A stretch of DNA of 57,807 nucleotides, taken from contig JADHZB010000031.1 of NCBI GenBank assembly GCA_015657535.1, positions 1 through 57,807 on the forward strand, read 5' to 3'. This DNA is from Nephromyces sp. MM_2019 (Eukaryota > Apicomplexa > Aconoidasida > Nephromycida). Both the position numbers and the translations under genes were made by a program. A model generated the notes under the pieces. That model was given only the letters and a program-made list of their open reading frames with translations, had not been told where the DNA came from and ran no database searches. Positions 22,141 through 34,016 of this stretch are shown one piece after another (the stretch's first letter is position 1; the number at the start of each line of letters is the position of its first letter).

Positions 22141-25100
22141 TTAACTAGCAGCATCATCGCTTTGAGCACTTGAGTGCTTTGCAGAGGAGGAGTGCGTGTC
22201 ATCTTTTGATTTAGCAATCAATGAATTGTTGTTGGTTTGTGTCGATCCCCTGTCAATGAGTGGGTGTAGGTTGAAAAATATTTGTATCAAATTATATTAT
22301 TTTAAATTTCTAAGCACTTTTAGGCAATTTTAAATCTAATTTGATACAAAATGTATATACCAACTTTTGAATGATAAGTGAATGATATAACAACTTTTGA
22401 ATGATAAGTGAATGGAGTGAATGTTTTTCTTTAAGAAAAAAACTTTTTAACAAGGTTGCTAGGAGCTCATTCTAGACTTTTCATGAATGAAATCAAACTT
22501 CAACATTTGAAAAAAAGCAATGAAGTTTACCATGAAGCTCGTCGTTTTTCCCCTTCAGATGCCTTAGCTGCATTTCTCCTTTCAACAAAATCATCTGAAA
22601 ATCTTCTGCCCGATGGTGATGTAGGCACTTCGTCGCTGAGTCTAAATAAACAAGTGGGAGTAAAACGTCTTGAAAGCTTATTTCCATAAAAACATTATAG
22701 TATTTATAAAACTATTCAAAAGCTAGAGTACCATTTAAATTTTGAAACACAATTTTAAAAAGGATTAAACTACCTTCCAGTACTCGTGCCTCCACGAATA
22801 TAGCGCTCGTTCATTTTAAGTTGACGAGCAAACGGAAAAAAACCCAATATAACACCAACCATTAAGCCAACAACCAGTCCAACTATTTATATATATGTCG
22901 AAAAAGTAAAAGTAACGAATTAAAAAATCATGACTAAAAGATTTAAAAACAAAAAATTCCGTTGGTAATTATGCAACATTTGATTCTAAGTTCAATTAAA
23001 TTCAAGGTGGAGGTATAATTAAAACTACCCAACTCACTTCCAAAACTAATTCCATAAGGATAAATTAAGTAACCAATCGTTCCACCGAACCCGATCCCAC
23101 CAATGCCACCAAAAAATGCTCCACTGATTCAACAAGTGTAAAGATTATATCAATGTTTTTAATAACTTATGTATAAATATTCTTGGAAATTTCATGATGG
23201 ATTCTCAAATTTAAATTGAATAATATAATTGTAGATGAAAAATTAACTTCTCATTTATTTTTTATACACTCATTTAATTCATAAATTCAAACGTCAGAAT
23301 TTTCAAACCTACAACTCAAATTGAAACTTATAGGCTATGCATTTTACCGTTTTCCAACTAATAAAAGGGAGTAGGCAACTGTGAGCCAGCTCCCAGAACT
23401 TAATAGAGCCATAGCTGAGCAACGAGTCACAAAGCCAATAACTAAACCACCAGTTAGCCCACCTTAATATATCGACATGTTAATATGATAGTAGAGTTAA
23501 ACCAAAATTAAAGGCTTAAATCTTTTCGTTTATAAAATTATTTTTTAAGAATTATCTAGTATTTCTCAGTTATATTTTATTGCCTTACCTACACACGTTG
23601 CTACTATTAGCCACTCTCCACCTCCTCGATAAAAGCTAGGAGATAATATTCCCTGGATTATCAAAAATTAAAACCATAATAAATTATAGTTTTCAGTCAT
23701 GATATTAACTAATCGTAGAAATTCCTATATAAGATTTTTAAGCCTTTTATTAAGAACATAATCAACTTACTTTTGAAAAAAGAGATGCAGACAAGTGTAA
23801 AGCGAAAGCAAAAGCACCCAAATAAGCCAAGGTAGCAATTATTGACATTATAAGATATGCTATACAGGTGCAACCATCAAAGCAAAACTCCACTCTCACA
23901 GCCTATAGTGAAAATTCAGTTTTATTGGCTCACACTTGACTAAATTTAACAAGATTTTGTTCACATCTATTAGAAATAACGCTTTATCAACTATTGCATA
24001 AATAGTAGAACAATCAGTTAAAACACTTGAAAAGTTTTTATGAGTCTGTGGTTTTACTTGGTAAGGAGCTGGGGTGTTTTGATTCATATTGAGAGGTTGT
24101 AAGTTTTCCATTGGTGAATTGAGATTATTTGTAGCGTACACATTAGCATAAACTGGCTGCCCATAAGCGTCATAGCCAATTATCTGTGGTGTTTGCAATG
24201 GGCTAAGGGATTGTTGTGATGTTGTGCCTTGGATATTTGTGCCCATCATAGGTTGCTGTATAATTGTATCATCAGAAGATTCCGAAAATGATACTTGCGA
24301 TGCGTTATCTTTTAGCTCGTTAATGGACTAAAATTTAAATTATTAAATATGTAAAGTCAGCTATTGACTTGCTTGAATCAAACATTTCAGATTAATTTTT
24401 TCTAAATGTTTAAATTCTAGCATGTTTATGAAAGGTTACAACTAGAGTAGGGCTATAAATTTGCACGTCAAAAAGACTGTTATATGAATAAATTATACGC
24501 AACAAATGTGATTAAAAAATCTTTAATCTACACAATTTCTGTATCATAGCTCTTTTATTTTTAATTTCATGCTTTGATTTGAGTTATGAAACATATGCTA
24601 TAGAGCTAATTGAAATGTCATATATAAAGTATTTATCACGCCTTAATCCTAATCAAATTATTACTGTTGATAGCATCGATGTCCGGATGAAGCTAGACTC
24701 TGCAGGCGATCCGAATGCTAAAAAGTGGCAATAGGTAAACAAATTTGAGCCTAGTTATATTTTTAATTTAATTTTTTTATAGCTATTGAATCATAAAACT
24801 AAAAACTCCACTAGTGAGTAACCAATTTTAGCTTGCAATTTTTATCGTTCAAACACATTTGTAAAGTTTTCAAAAAACCTTTTGAAACAAAAAAATTAAT
24901 TCTTCAAGATAATTTACAAAGGCATAAGCAATTAACACTTGTATGCTGATCATACCTGAAGTTTCAAGATTCCAACATGGTATTCTCTCAACGAAATCGA
25001 AATATGGTTTTATTGTACTAGTGGAGCCTATTTTTCTGAACTCGGGTAAGTAAATCTTATTGCACTTTTGCAGTTCATTTGATTTTTGATCATTATTAAG

Positions 25101-25646
25101 AAACGAGTTTCGTATCCTGCTGCAATAGAACTTGCATATTTCCACTCTTAATGAGACCTTTTTTCCCTGGTTTCGAAATTAATTAGAATTAGTATTACTT
25201 TTTAGGAATAATTACTAGTACATTATCTAGTTAAATGCGCTTAATCGATACTAGTGTGCTAATCCTTGATAAACTTCAATTAGAGTTTGTGTGATTTAAG
25301 TCAAGGCAACAAATTTTTGTTCCTTTTTAGCTAAAGTTAAGCTTACTTCGCTACTAGAGATCTGATTTATGTAAGTAGTTACATCACTTTTTTCATTTGG
25401 ACAATTTACAGCGCAATATATCGTTTTTAAGATAGTTTGAAATATTTTTTTCTCTTGTACAGATGCATATAGCTCAGCTTTTTGCTGTATTTCATGATTG
25501 CAAGTGGCACAAGGGGGCAAACTTTGGTTGTATACTTCTGCTGACCCATTTTTTGATAAATTAGAATATATAATGAAAATAAAAATAATAAGGTTAAGAA
25601 ATGTCAAAGTTCTATATTTAAGTTGAAAATTCACTTTCTGGTTCAT
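22141..25646 (-). CDS. Multi-membrane protein of unknown family with signal peptide, 11 exons
   Basis: Exons in transcript order: 25646-25347, 25166-24956, 24717-24665, 24327-23936, 23894-23771, 23652-23589, 23462-23348, 23123-23038, 22882-22774, 22668-22531, 22249-22141. Phases agree throughout and give 566 residues. Residues about 10-32 are a signal peptide or anchor. Residues 33-190 hold several cysteines (CATC, CAVNC, CKFYC). Residues 190-318 are Gln/Asn/Pro-rich. Four or five Gly/Ala-rich membrane segments occupy about 325-475 (for example TLAYLGAFAFALHLSASLF and VVGLMVGVILGFF). The tail is basic then Ser-rich, with ERRNAAKASEGEKRR. I do not recognise the family; a channel- or transporter-like protein is a guess. 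The 23895-23935 intron is only 41 nt and its acceptor has alternatives. The donor at 22773 is also weak. The exon at 22531-22668 was chosen because it keeps phase and codon bias. Confidence 0.78.
22361..22415. repeat. 30-bp tandem duplication inside an intron
   Basis: Two copies of a unit starting CAACTTTTGAATGATAAGTG begin at 22361 and 22391, a 30-bp period, in the last intron of the multi-membrane protein gene. Confidence 0.8.
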
Positions 25647-27274
25647 TTTTAAGCTTGGATTTATAACTTTAACTCTTTGATAGAATATTTTTATCTTCCA
25701 TTTGTACTCATAAAATTAAATCTTTACAGCATTACACATTAAGTTCAATATTAAAAAGTGGTAGAGTAGTTGATAGAGTATATTATCATTTTCATAATGT
25801 AATTCAAAAACAAAATGTTTAATGCATAAAGCCAAAAGAAAATTGGTTAAACAGCAACGTTTTCATCTCTATTGAATATTATATAGCCAAAAAATAAAGT
25901 CATTTAAAAAAATAATGAATTTCAAAAAGTCAAAATTACATCATATCTAATTTTTTCAATGAAAAATATGTAAAGTAAAATATTGAATCCTTTTAATATG
26001 TATTTTGTAAAGGTATTATAATTATTATGTCGAAAATTGTTTACCTAGAACAAGTTAAATTTTATTTAAATGAATCTTAAAGTAGATTAACTGAAGCTTT
26101 ATTTCTTTTTAAAAAAGATTATTATATTATGATGCAACAAAAAAAATTTAACTTAAAAAAATTGATATGTTAAGCTTTTAAAATTTTCAAATAACTTAAA
26201 CAACACAATGCAATAAAAATTTTCAAATAACTTAAACAACGCGATGCAATAAAAATTGTTTACTATTAATTTTTGTATAATGGATTAAAAACATCGCTGA
26301 GCATAATTTAGTTTAAGTTATCTAGTTGTCATTACCAATTCTTACAACCAAAGGTGTTCAAGCTCAAGTAGAAACGTGGCTTAGTTTGTAAGAAATAAAG
26401 ATAGTTTAATAAAAAAGATTAAAATCAATCAACATAATCAATCTTCAAAGTACGAAAAATAAATTATTTTATATACTTTCAAAGATTTTGATTAAAGTCT
26501 CAAGTTTCACTTAAAAAAATCGAAAATTGTTTCAAGCACAGTATTTATGCTTGTTCAAACCTGAATATAATTGTTTTCAATGTCAATTTGTTATAAAATC
26601 TTATAACTGCTTAGTTCAATATGCTTTACTCTAAGTATTTAGTAATAGTTCGGCTATTATATGTTGAATTAAAACAGATGGGTAATAAGAATTCCAAATT
26701 GAATAAAATGTAATAAGCATCTGTTGGAAGCTTTTTAATTATTAGATTTAAATTTTAGGTAGTTTAACTTGAGTACATAAGTATGAGATTAATACTAATT
26801 ACGTAAGAGGGGGACCAAAAGTAAATTAATTTCACCTTAATTATATGCTTTATAATAATTTAAGCAGCTATCTAGATATGATAAAATTAGATAAGCAGAG
26901 CTTGAAAGCTTCGAATGTTACATCTTGATTTCATAAAATTATAATAAGTTTAGAGTTGTAATTGACTCATTGAAAAGTTTGTACAGGTTTTACACTCAAG
27001 ATACTCTGGGCTAATAGGGATAAACTCTAATGCTCAGATGAAAATAAGATCAGACTCTCTCAATATGAGTTTTAGAGTATCGTTATGATTTTGAGATAGC
27101 CTATAAAATATGCTTTTCATCTTTGAAAATGACTTGATTACAGGGAAAAAACTTAATGGGATGTTCCTTTCCTGAGGTAAAAAATTAGATGAAGTGAGTG
27201 GCTGGCTTGTTAATTAAGATAATAGTTATATGTAAAACCTGAAAGGATAATTTTTTTATAAAATTCTCAATTAA
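25647..27274. other. Intergenic spacer with a short tandem repeat
   Basis: AT-rich gap between two minus-strand genes. A 36-bp tandem repeat lies at 26179-26252. No coding segments recognised. Confidence 0.5.
26179..26252. repeat. 36-bp tandem repeat, two copies
   Basis: The unit AATTTTCAAATAACTTAAAC plus about 16 bases occurs twice with a 36-bp period. The copies differ at a few positions (ACACAATG versus ACGCGATG). Confidence 0.8.
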
Positions 27275-29296
27275 TCATACATGAATAAATGTAGAATGAA
27301 GCAATATGTCACTGAATAACTTGTGAAAGCAATATACTTTGTAGATTCCTTCGAATAATTCATTTAGACACAAATCTTGGAGCCATAAGTAATCATTCTT
27401 GATGTTATGATATAGTTCGATATTTTTGTTAGAGTGGATAAATGTAAAGCATCTTTCAGATTTCATTGTCATATCAAACAGAGATATTAATAATGATGCT
27501 CTCTCCAGAGTTTCTAAATTTTTATCAGTTCCCACAGAAGTAGAAGTTTCATCAATATCTGATGATTTAGATTTTCTAGTAAAATATGTGTAGATTTTAT
27601 CATAGGGGAGAATAAAACGCTTTCCTGGGCTATACAAAAGCAATAGGGCTAAGAAAACTGATTCAGAGTGATCCATACTTTCTTTGTGTAATTTAAAGTT
27701 CTCAATAATTCCTTTCGAAGGAGGATGTATGAAGTAGCAAAGGAGTTGTTGTGTAGTTTTATAGAACATAAAATCAGGGTGACCAGTAAGCCTTAGCTCA
27801 TCTATGATAATATTTTCGTCACAGAGGCCTAAATTGATAAAATGATTTTGAACAATCTCTTCAAAACCTTTTGAGGAATAATCATTAGCACACCAGGTTA
27901 GTGATTTTCCCATTGATAAATTATTATTTCTTAGTCTGATAGCTAACTCATACTGGTTAAGTAATATCCACCAAAGAGATAAGCGAGTGTAATTTTCAAT
28001 AGTTTTTAGGTTTTTAAAATTATCATACAAAATATCAAAGTAGGTTGTGGAGCCCAAATTTTGACGAATAGATGTTGATGAAAATTTATTTAGTGCTCCA
28101 TAGTTCTTAGAAGAGACAGGTAAACAGCTGAAAAGCAAAATATTCAATGATGGCCTACCCATTTCACAGCGTAAATCATTTATTTTTTTACCCATTTTAC
28201 GTGTTTCATCAGTTACTACCAATGTCGAAAAGCTACTTGTGTCAAGAGCAGGTCCTAAGGGATTATTTAGCTCAAAGAAGTATACTCCATCATATGAAAG
28301 TGTCATGTTATTAGTTGATCCAAGTGCTTCAGGATTTATTAATTTATAGTTGCTAGACGATTTATTTATGTAGAAAAATACTTTGTTCAGATAATCTGCC
28401 ATCTTAATTAGCCTCAGGAGAAATGGTTCAATGGATTTCTTGTTTTCTTTTTTACTAAGCATCTGTTCTACTGTAATTCCTAGAAACAAGTGCTTAATGG
28501 GTAGCTGACATATAGATATAAGGATATACATATGACCTAAGTGCAGGTGATCAAATGTTCCTGAGAAGCATATGGATAGCTTTGAATCGATAGCTTTATA
28601 TTTTGAGTTGGAAGGATTTGGTGGCAATTTTAAATTGTCATCATTTTCTAAGCTATCTTCAGAAGTGATTTTATGGGGTGGTTGTGAGTCCTTAGAGTTG
28701 GATTTGTTTACTGTGTTCACTTCTAGGTCTAAGACTAGGTAGTGAAGATTTAACTTTTGGCAAGTTTCTGGGTCCAAACTAATGATTCTCAACAAGGGTT
28801 CATTAGGTAAGAAAAAGACAAAAAAATTCTCATCGTAGGTAAAAGTTTTGTAATATGATAATAAATCTGGGTATTTCGGTTGAAGCAATTTTTTTTCTGG
28901 CAATAAATCGCTAAAATCTATTTCAGGAGGCTTTTGAGAAAGTTTTTCGAGAGTTGTAAGAGGGAGAATCAAAATTCTTATATGTGGGTATGCATAATAT
29001 AGGTCTACCAGACAGGAGTAGAGAACTGAAAATGACTCAAGGATATTTGGACCATTAGTCGAGCCTTCTATGGTCTGTTCCCCATCATAAAGCTCATACA
29101 GCAGGATTGGTTTACTTAAATGCACGCTTGGATGATCTAAATGTAAGAAGACAGTTAAGGAATACTGTACGCTTTTTATAATTTGTTTTAAAAAGTATTG
29201 TAAACTTTCAAGCTCAGTGAGGTTGGCGTTGTATATATGGTGTGCTGAAAGTACACAGCTTCCATGGTGCGATATGCTGGTGGCGTTGAAGTGCAT
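27275..29296 (-). CDS. PPAT: Phosphopantetheine adenylyltransferase (CoA synthesis), eukaryotic type with extensions
   Basis: A single-exon 673-residue protein. The core (about 238-415) is a nucleotidyltransferase fold with SGTFDHLHLGH (245-255), carrying the HxGH-type motif, then FLGITVEQML, PLGPA (346-350), VVTDET and SSTSIRQ (406-412). These match the PPAT domain of eukaryotic CoA synthase, which joins 4'-phosphopantetheine and ATP to give dephospho-CoA. The N-terminal 235 residues resemble the poorly conserved front domain of CoA synthase. The C-terminal 250 residues show no Walker-A loop, so the dephospho-CoA kinase of the animal bifunctional enzyme is absent and must be encoded elsewhere. 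No targeting signal is clear, and cytosolic action is assumed. The ATG at 29296 is the first in frame. Confidence 0.88.
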   Translation of the reverse strand: MHFNATSISHHGSCVLSAHHIYNANLTELESLQYFLKQIIKSVQYSLTVFLHLDHPSVHLSKPILLYELYDGEQTIEGSTNGPNILESFSVLYSCLVDLYYAYPHIRILILPLTTLEKLSQKPPEIDFSDLLPEKKLLQPKYPDLLSYYKTFTYDENFFVFFLPNEPLLRIISLDPETCQKLNLHYLVLDLEVNTVNKSNSKDSQPPHKITSEDSLENDDNLKLPPNPSNSKYKAIDSKLSICFSGTFDHLHLGHMYILISICQLPIKHLFLGITVEQMLSKKENKKSIEPFLLRLIKMADYLNKVFFYINKSSSNYKLINPEALGSTNNMTLSYDGVYFFELNNPLGPALDTSSFSTLVVTDETRKMGKKINDLRCEMGRPSLNILLFSCLPVSSKNYGALNKFSSTSIRQNLGSTTYFDILYDNFKNLKTIENYTRLSLWWILLNQYELAIRLRNNNLSMGKSLTWCANDYSSKGFEEIVQNHFINLGLCDENIIIDELRLTGHPDFMFYKTTQQLLCYFIHPPSKGIIENFKLHKESMDHSESVFLALLLLYSPGKRFILPYDKIYTYFTRKSKSSDIDETSTSVGTDKNLETLERASLLISLFDMTMKSERCFTFIHSNKNIELYHNIKNDYLWLQDLCLNELFEGIYKVYCFHKLFSDILLHSTFIHV

Positions 29297-30132
29297 TGAT
29301 TATATTCTAGGGATTCTCCGTTTTAATAAGAGGTGTGTGCTATAAGATACAGGAAATCCTAATTTTTTAGTGAAGACTTTATCAAAAGATGACAAATAAA
29401 ATGATTGGATCATAATAATAGGCTAAAGAACGAACAAGATCAAATTATGGACCTTCTTTTCCCGATGGGCTAGGGTAATCCGGCCTACATATTGATTGTG
29501 ATTGGCGTACATCTTTTAAATTTTATGACAAGAAATACTAAAATCACTTAAATTAGAGAAAAGTTATTCAATGATATTTTATCTGAATAAAATGATCGAG
29601 ACATGTACTATTATTCTTGACAAAATGTTCGAGAGTTATTAGGAGTTGTTTTTTATATCTCAGGCTAGACTAATTACTATTTTAATACAAGGGACTGCAG
29701 AAAGATGGATGTTATTCTTAATTATAATTAGCCTTGAAAATTGATTGTCGTAGATTATGTGAAATCAGTTAACTAAATGTTATCTGCCCAAGTTTTACGA
29801 TCCGTCTTCACCATAACTGTTGGCATTGGTAAACTTTCTATAAATTATAGTACAATTCCTATATAAACTGTAATTTCATATTACTTAATATCGATCTACC
29901 TAATTACAAAGAATAAATCATCTGGTAATCAGACCTTCGATCTCTATAAAGTCATAAGTATTCCGCTAATATCCATTTGTAATATATAATGGATTGAGTT
30001 TTAAACAAGTAAGGACATATTCGTAATAAGAATGTTCCATAGCAATCCCCCAAACTCTACGACTAATGATCTACTATACTTGAGTGAACCTGAGATGAAA
30101 TGATAACCTAACTTTGCAGCTAATAATTAAGA
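29297..30132. other. Divergent promoter region
   Basis: Gap between the divergent PPAT (-) and MnmG (+) genes, so it must hold both promoters. A minor purine/pyrimidine mosaic is present. No gene or clear regulatory element recognised. Confidence 0.5.
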
Positions 30133-33100
30133 ATGATATGGATCAATTTGCTATATATAGCTTTTTGCGCTTATACAACCTATTCCCTAAGATTGAGTCA
30201 GAATTCTCCAAGAGCCTCCTATGATGTTATAGTTATTGGAGGCGGCCATAGTGGGTGTGAAGCAGCTACAGCATCTGCTCGTATGGGTGCTAACACATTA
30301 TTAATGACTCTCGACATTAATACAATCGGTAATTATACTCCTATCATTTTAAAAAAAAATTTTCAAACAGATAACTTGAATCAAATATTTTTGTCCTGAA
30401 TAAGTAGCTATATGCAAATTAGGCAAAGCTTAAATTTAGAAATTATCTTAAACAAAACTATTAAATAGATATAATACACGACTTTGAGTAGACGCTTTTA
30501 AATTCTTTGACTTTGATAATTGCTGTTAAACACAAATATAAATTCTCTTGATATTACTTGAATGAGAATCATAGCTTAATAAGTCTATAAAAGTATAGAC
30601 CATCTAACTTCACATTTTAATAGCAGACGTTCTATCTAAATTTAGAAATTAACATCAGCATTTCGACCTCTTTATCAGGAGAACTATCATGCAACCCTTC
30701 TATAGGTGGAATAGGGAAAGGTCAATTAGTGAGAGAAATTGATGCTCTGGGTGGAGCAATTGGTCAAGTAGCTGATTCTGCTGCAATTCATCATCGTCTA
30801 CTCAACAGAAGTAAAGGCCCTGCGGTAAGAGGTCTACGCTTACAAGTAGATAGGGACATATACAAGAATAAGATGTACCAATTGTTGGATCAATACCCAA
30901 ACTTAAAAGCAAGTTTTAACTTTTTATATTTGGATTACATAATCTTACTTATTATTGATTACCAATTTTTATAGAATTCGTGTCAATTTAGGGAATATCA
31001 AGACTTAGCCTTAACTCATAAAAAAATTTATAACGTAAACTTATTAGGTTATTAAATCCAAAATTCAAGAATTGCTAATCAAAGATGGACCTAACAAAAT
31101 ACCACATGTAATAGGAGTGATGTCTGACACTTCTGAAGAGTATGTCAGTAAATGTGTGGTATTAACAACAGGGACATTCCTCAGGGGAAAATGCTGGATA
31201 GGACACACAAAGTATACTTAACTCTAAATACATAAACCTTAATCTCAGTGAAATTCATTATTCTTGATTTTATAAAACTTAAATTATTCAACACTCACTG
31301 CGGTTCTTAATTGATAAGAAAGTGATCTTAATACTAAGGCTGAGTTTCATGCTTTTACAATATCAGAGTAAAAAACAAAATTTTCAAATTTGGTACAAAT
31401 TGATTTTAATTCTTTTATTTCAGTGTACATGGTGGTCGTTTTAAAAGGGGATACAACACCCTCGTGAGTGAAAACACTGGAACAAGATTATCAGACCAAT
31501 TCCTTTCCATAGGTTTTCCAATTCATCGCTTCAAAACAGGTTCGACTTTATTGGTTTCATAAATACTTCAGTATTCCAACCTTTTATTGTAAAAATTAAA
31601 ATTCTACAATAATCGTGTCTAATTCAAGATTATATAATATACAATTACTTTAGATATCAAAAATTTTGTTCCAAGTCCTTAAACCCATTTACAATTTTTA
31701 GACTCAGTTGATCAAATATAAAGACGTACTATTTTGTTGAAGCATGAATTTTGATGCTTTTCAATTGTTTATATTATATTACAATTTTCTTCTTAGGAAC
31801 ACCACCTCGCTTAGATGCTTCCTCGATTAATTATAAAATATTAGAAAAACAACCAAGCGAAACCCCTCTTCTCAAATTTTCACATTTACCTGAAAAGATT
31901 GCAAATATAAACCCAAAAATATGCTGCTACAAAACTCAAACAAACAAAGAAACACATAAGTAAGATATTTGGCATGGCCACCTTTATTTCTCATAGCTTC
32001 TATTTTCTATCTTTCCCATCGAGAAAAGATCAATGGCTCACAATGCTATTACTATTATAGATAAGTACTAAAGCAAAATTAATAATATCTTATTCAGAAT
32101 TATTCAAGAAAATCTCAAATCTTTGCCGGATTTCGAGTCCGGGGGGGGCAAGGGTATTGGGCCCAGATATTGCCCATCACTTGCCGCCAAAGTAGCTAAC
32201 TGAGTAACTTCATTGATATAAGTATTCTCATTCAACTTATTATATTCTAATTTAGGTTGAGAGGTTTAATGATAAGGAAAGTCATACTATCTGGTTAGAA
32301 CCTGAAGGTTTCAATTCAAATATAGTTTTTCCCAATGGCCTGAGTGGCGGCTTCCCCATAGAAATTCAGGTTTTTATGAATTTTCTTTTTTCAGAAGCTT
32401 TTTTCCAACTTAAGTATTAATATTTTTACAATAGTTTACTTATTTTAGTGTATTGTAAGCCTGTAAAGTTTGGTAATAATAATATTATGTCTTATAGCCT
32501 ATTTATGTTTTGATAAATATTGAATCCCTTAAGCTTTAATTCTATTTTATAACAGCAAAAAATTCTTAATTCAATCAAGGGGCTCCAAGAGAGTATAATA
32601 ATAAAACCCGGGTTTGTTGGAAGATGCTGCGTACTTAATTTAGGTCTTCACTTATAAATAATTTGAATATAATTCTCGAGCTCACTCTTAACTCTCTATA
32701 AGCAGATTATATTTTTCTGTTTTAGATATGACGTAGAGTACGATTTTATTGATCCATCATGCCTAAAACATACTTGTGAGTCTAAGCTAGTGGATAATCT
32801 CTTTTTGTGTGGGCAGTTATGTGGCACAACAGGTTATTAATATTTTGAAATCCCATTTAATTGGCTTTACTTAAATAATATGCATAATTTACTAGCACAC
32901 ATACCTAGCACTGATCAATTTTAGCCTTTAGTAATCAACCACTGGCTATTACTAGAGCAGTGCTTGAATTTTTATGATATTTTTAGGGAAAAGTTTTAAT
33001 GCTGATTTTAGACTATTTAATTCCAATAAATATAGAATTTACCCTATTTTTCATCAATTAAGGCTATGAGGAAGCAGCTGCGATGGGCCTTATTGCTGGT

Positions 33101-34016
33101 GCTAATGCTGCACTAAAGTCCAATAACAAAGAGAAATTTATCATTCAGAGACATGAAGGCTACATTGGGGTTCTTATCGATGATTTAGTAACCAAAGTTA
33201 TATCTGAGCCTTATCGAATGTTCAGTTCACTAGCCGAGTTTAGACTTTCCATGAGGTAATCTTTGATGCCTTTTTTCTTCAGTTTAAATTGATTACGAAA
33301 TTTATCATACTCTCCTATTCTGAACCAGTACAGTCACCTCATACATGAAGCTATTTCAATCAGTAGATGTAGCCAAATAACCATTAACTCTGTTTAAAAT
33401 TTCTTCCTAACGATATTTACACAGGAATGATAATGCTGACCTCCGCTTAACGGAGAAAGGTTATAATTGTGGACTAGTTGGGCAAGAGCGATTTGAAAAA
33501 GTAAAAGAAAGAGAAAACTTTATTAAAAATACCAAAATTTGGCTCAGGTACTTATTTTATGAAGTTATATTTTTTGGTCTCGATTTTCAATCTTTTAAAG
33601 GATATAAAAAGTTCAATTGACTATGAATATTGATTAATTTCTCATCAGTATTAAACTGATAACACTACACATATTCTTTCAGGAGTTTTAAGCTACCTAA
33701 TCATCAGTGGTTCGAAAACCTTAAAGAAAGTTCCCAACAACCTAAAATTTCACTCTCTTCAACGAAAACCCAGATGCGTTCGGCTTGGGAAATACTTTCT
33801 CAACCAAACATAAACGTTCGATCACTTTTAAATTCCATGAAAAACTCTCATAACAAACTCGAGGATAAAATGGTAAATTAAGTTTACTTTCCTTTACAGT
33901 GTTAATACCTTTGACTATTGATATAGATTGACCAAATTGAAGACTGTCAAACAATTGAGGCTGATGCAAAATATGAATGTTACATAAGGCACCAGCTAAA
34001 CAAAACTATTACATAA
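30133..34016 (+). CDS. mnmG: tRNA uridine-34 carboxymethylaminomethyl-modifying enzyme MnmG (GidA), 13 exons, short C-terminus
   Basis: Exons: 30133-30328, 30679-30908, 31048-31211, 31424-31539, 31797-31959, 32098-32191, 32256-32369, 32556-32611, 32726-32832, 33063-33255, 33425-33547, 33683-33872, 33927-34016, giving 611 residues. MnmG works with MnmE, using FAD, NADH and methylenetetrahydrofolate, to modify the wobble uridine of organellar or bacterial tRNAs. Seen here: FAD loop [12 protein letters not shown], catalytic cysteines in SCNPSIGG and [39 protein letters not shown] and [12 protein letters not shown]. Residues 1-19 look like a signal peptide, which suits import into a plastid (inferred). 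The second intron starts with GC (GCAAGT). The protein stops soon after YECYIRHQ. The usual C-terminal domain of about 70-80 residues is missing, and no downstream exon for it was found. Confidence 0.92.

Noticed and set aside
22456..22689. Plus-strand open frame with good-looking codon use (69-77 codons)
   Set aside because: The minus strand of the same stretch gives an exon (22531-22668) with matching splice sites and phase for the multi-membrane gene, ending in a sensible basic tail. The plus frame has no promoter context or partner exons.
24618..24734. Plus-strand 39-codon frame starting with ATG
   Set aside because: The minus strand carries an acceptor and donor at 24717 and 24665 that bridge two otherwise incompatible exon phases, so this is a shadow of that exon.
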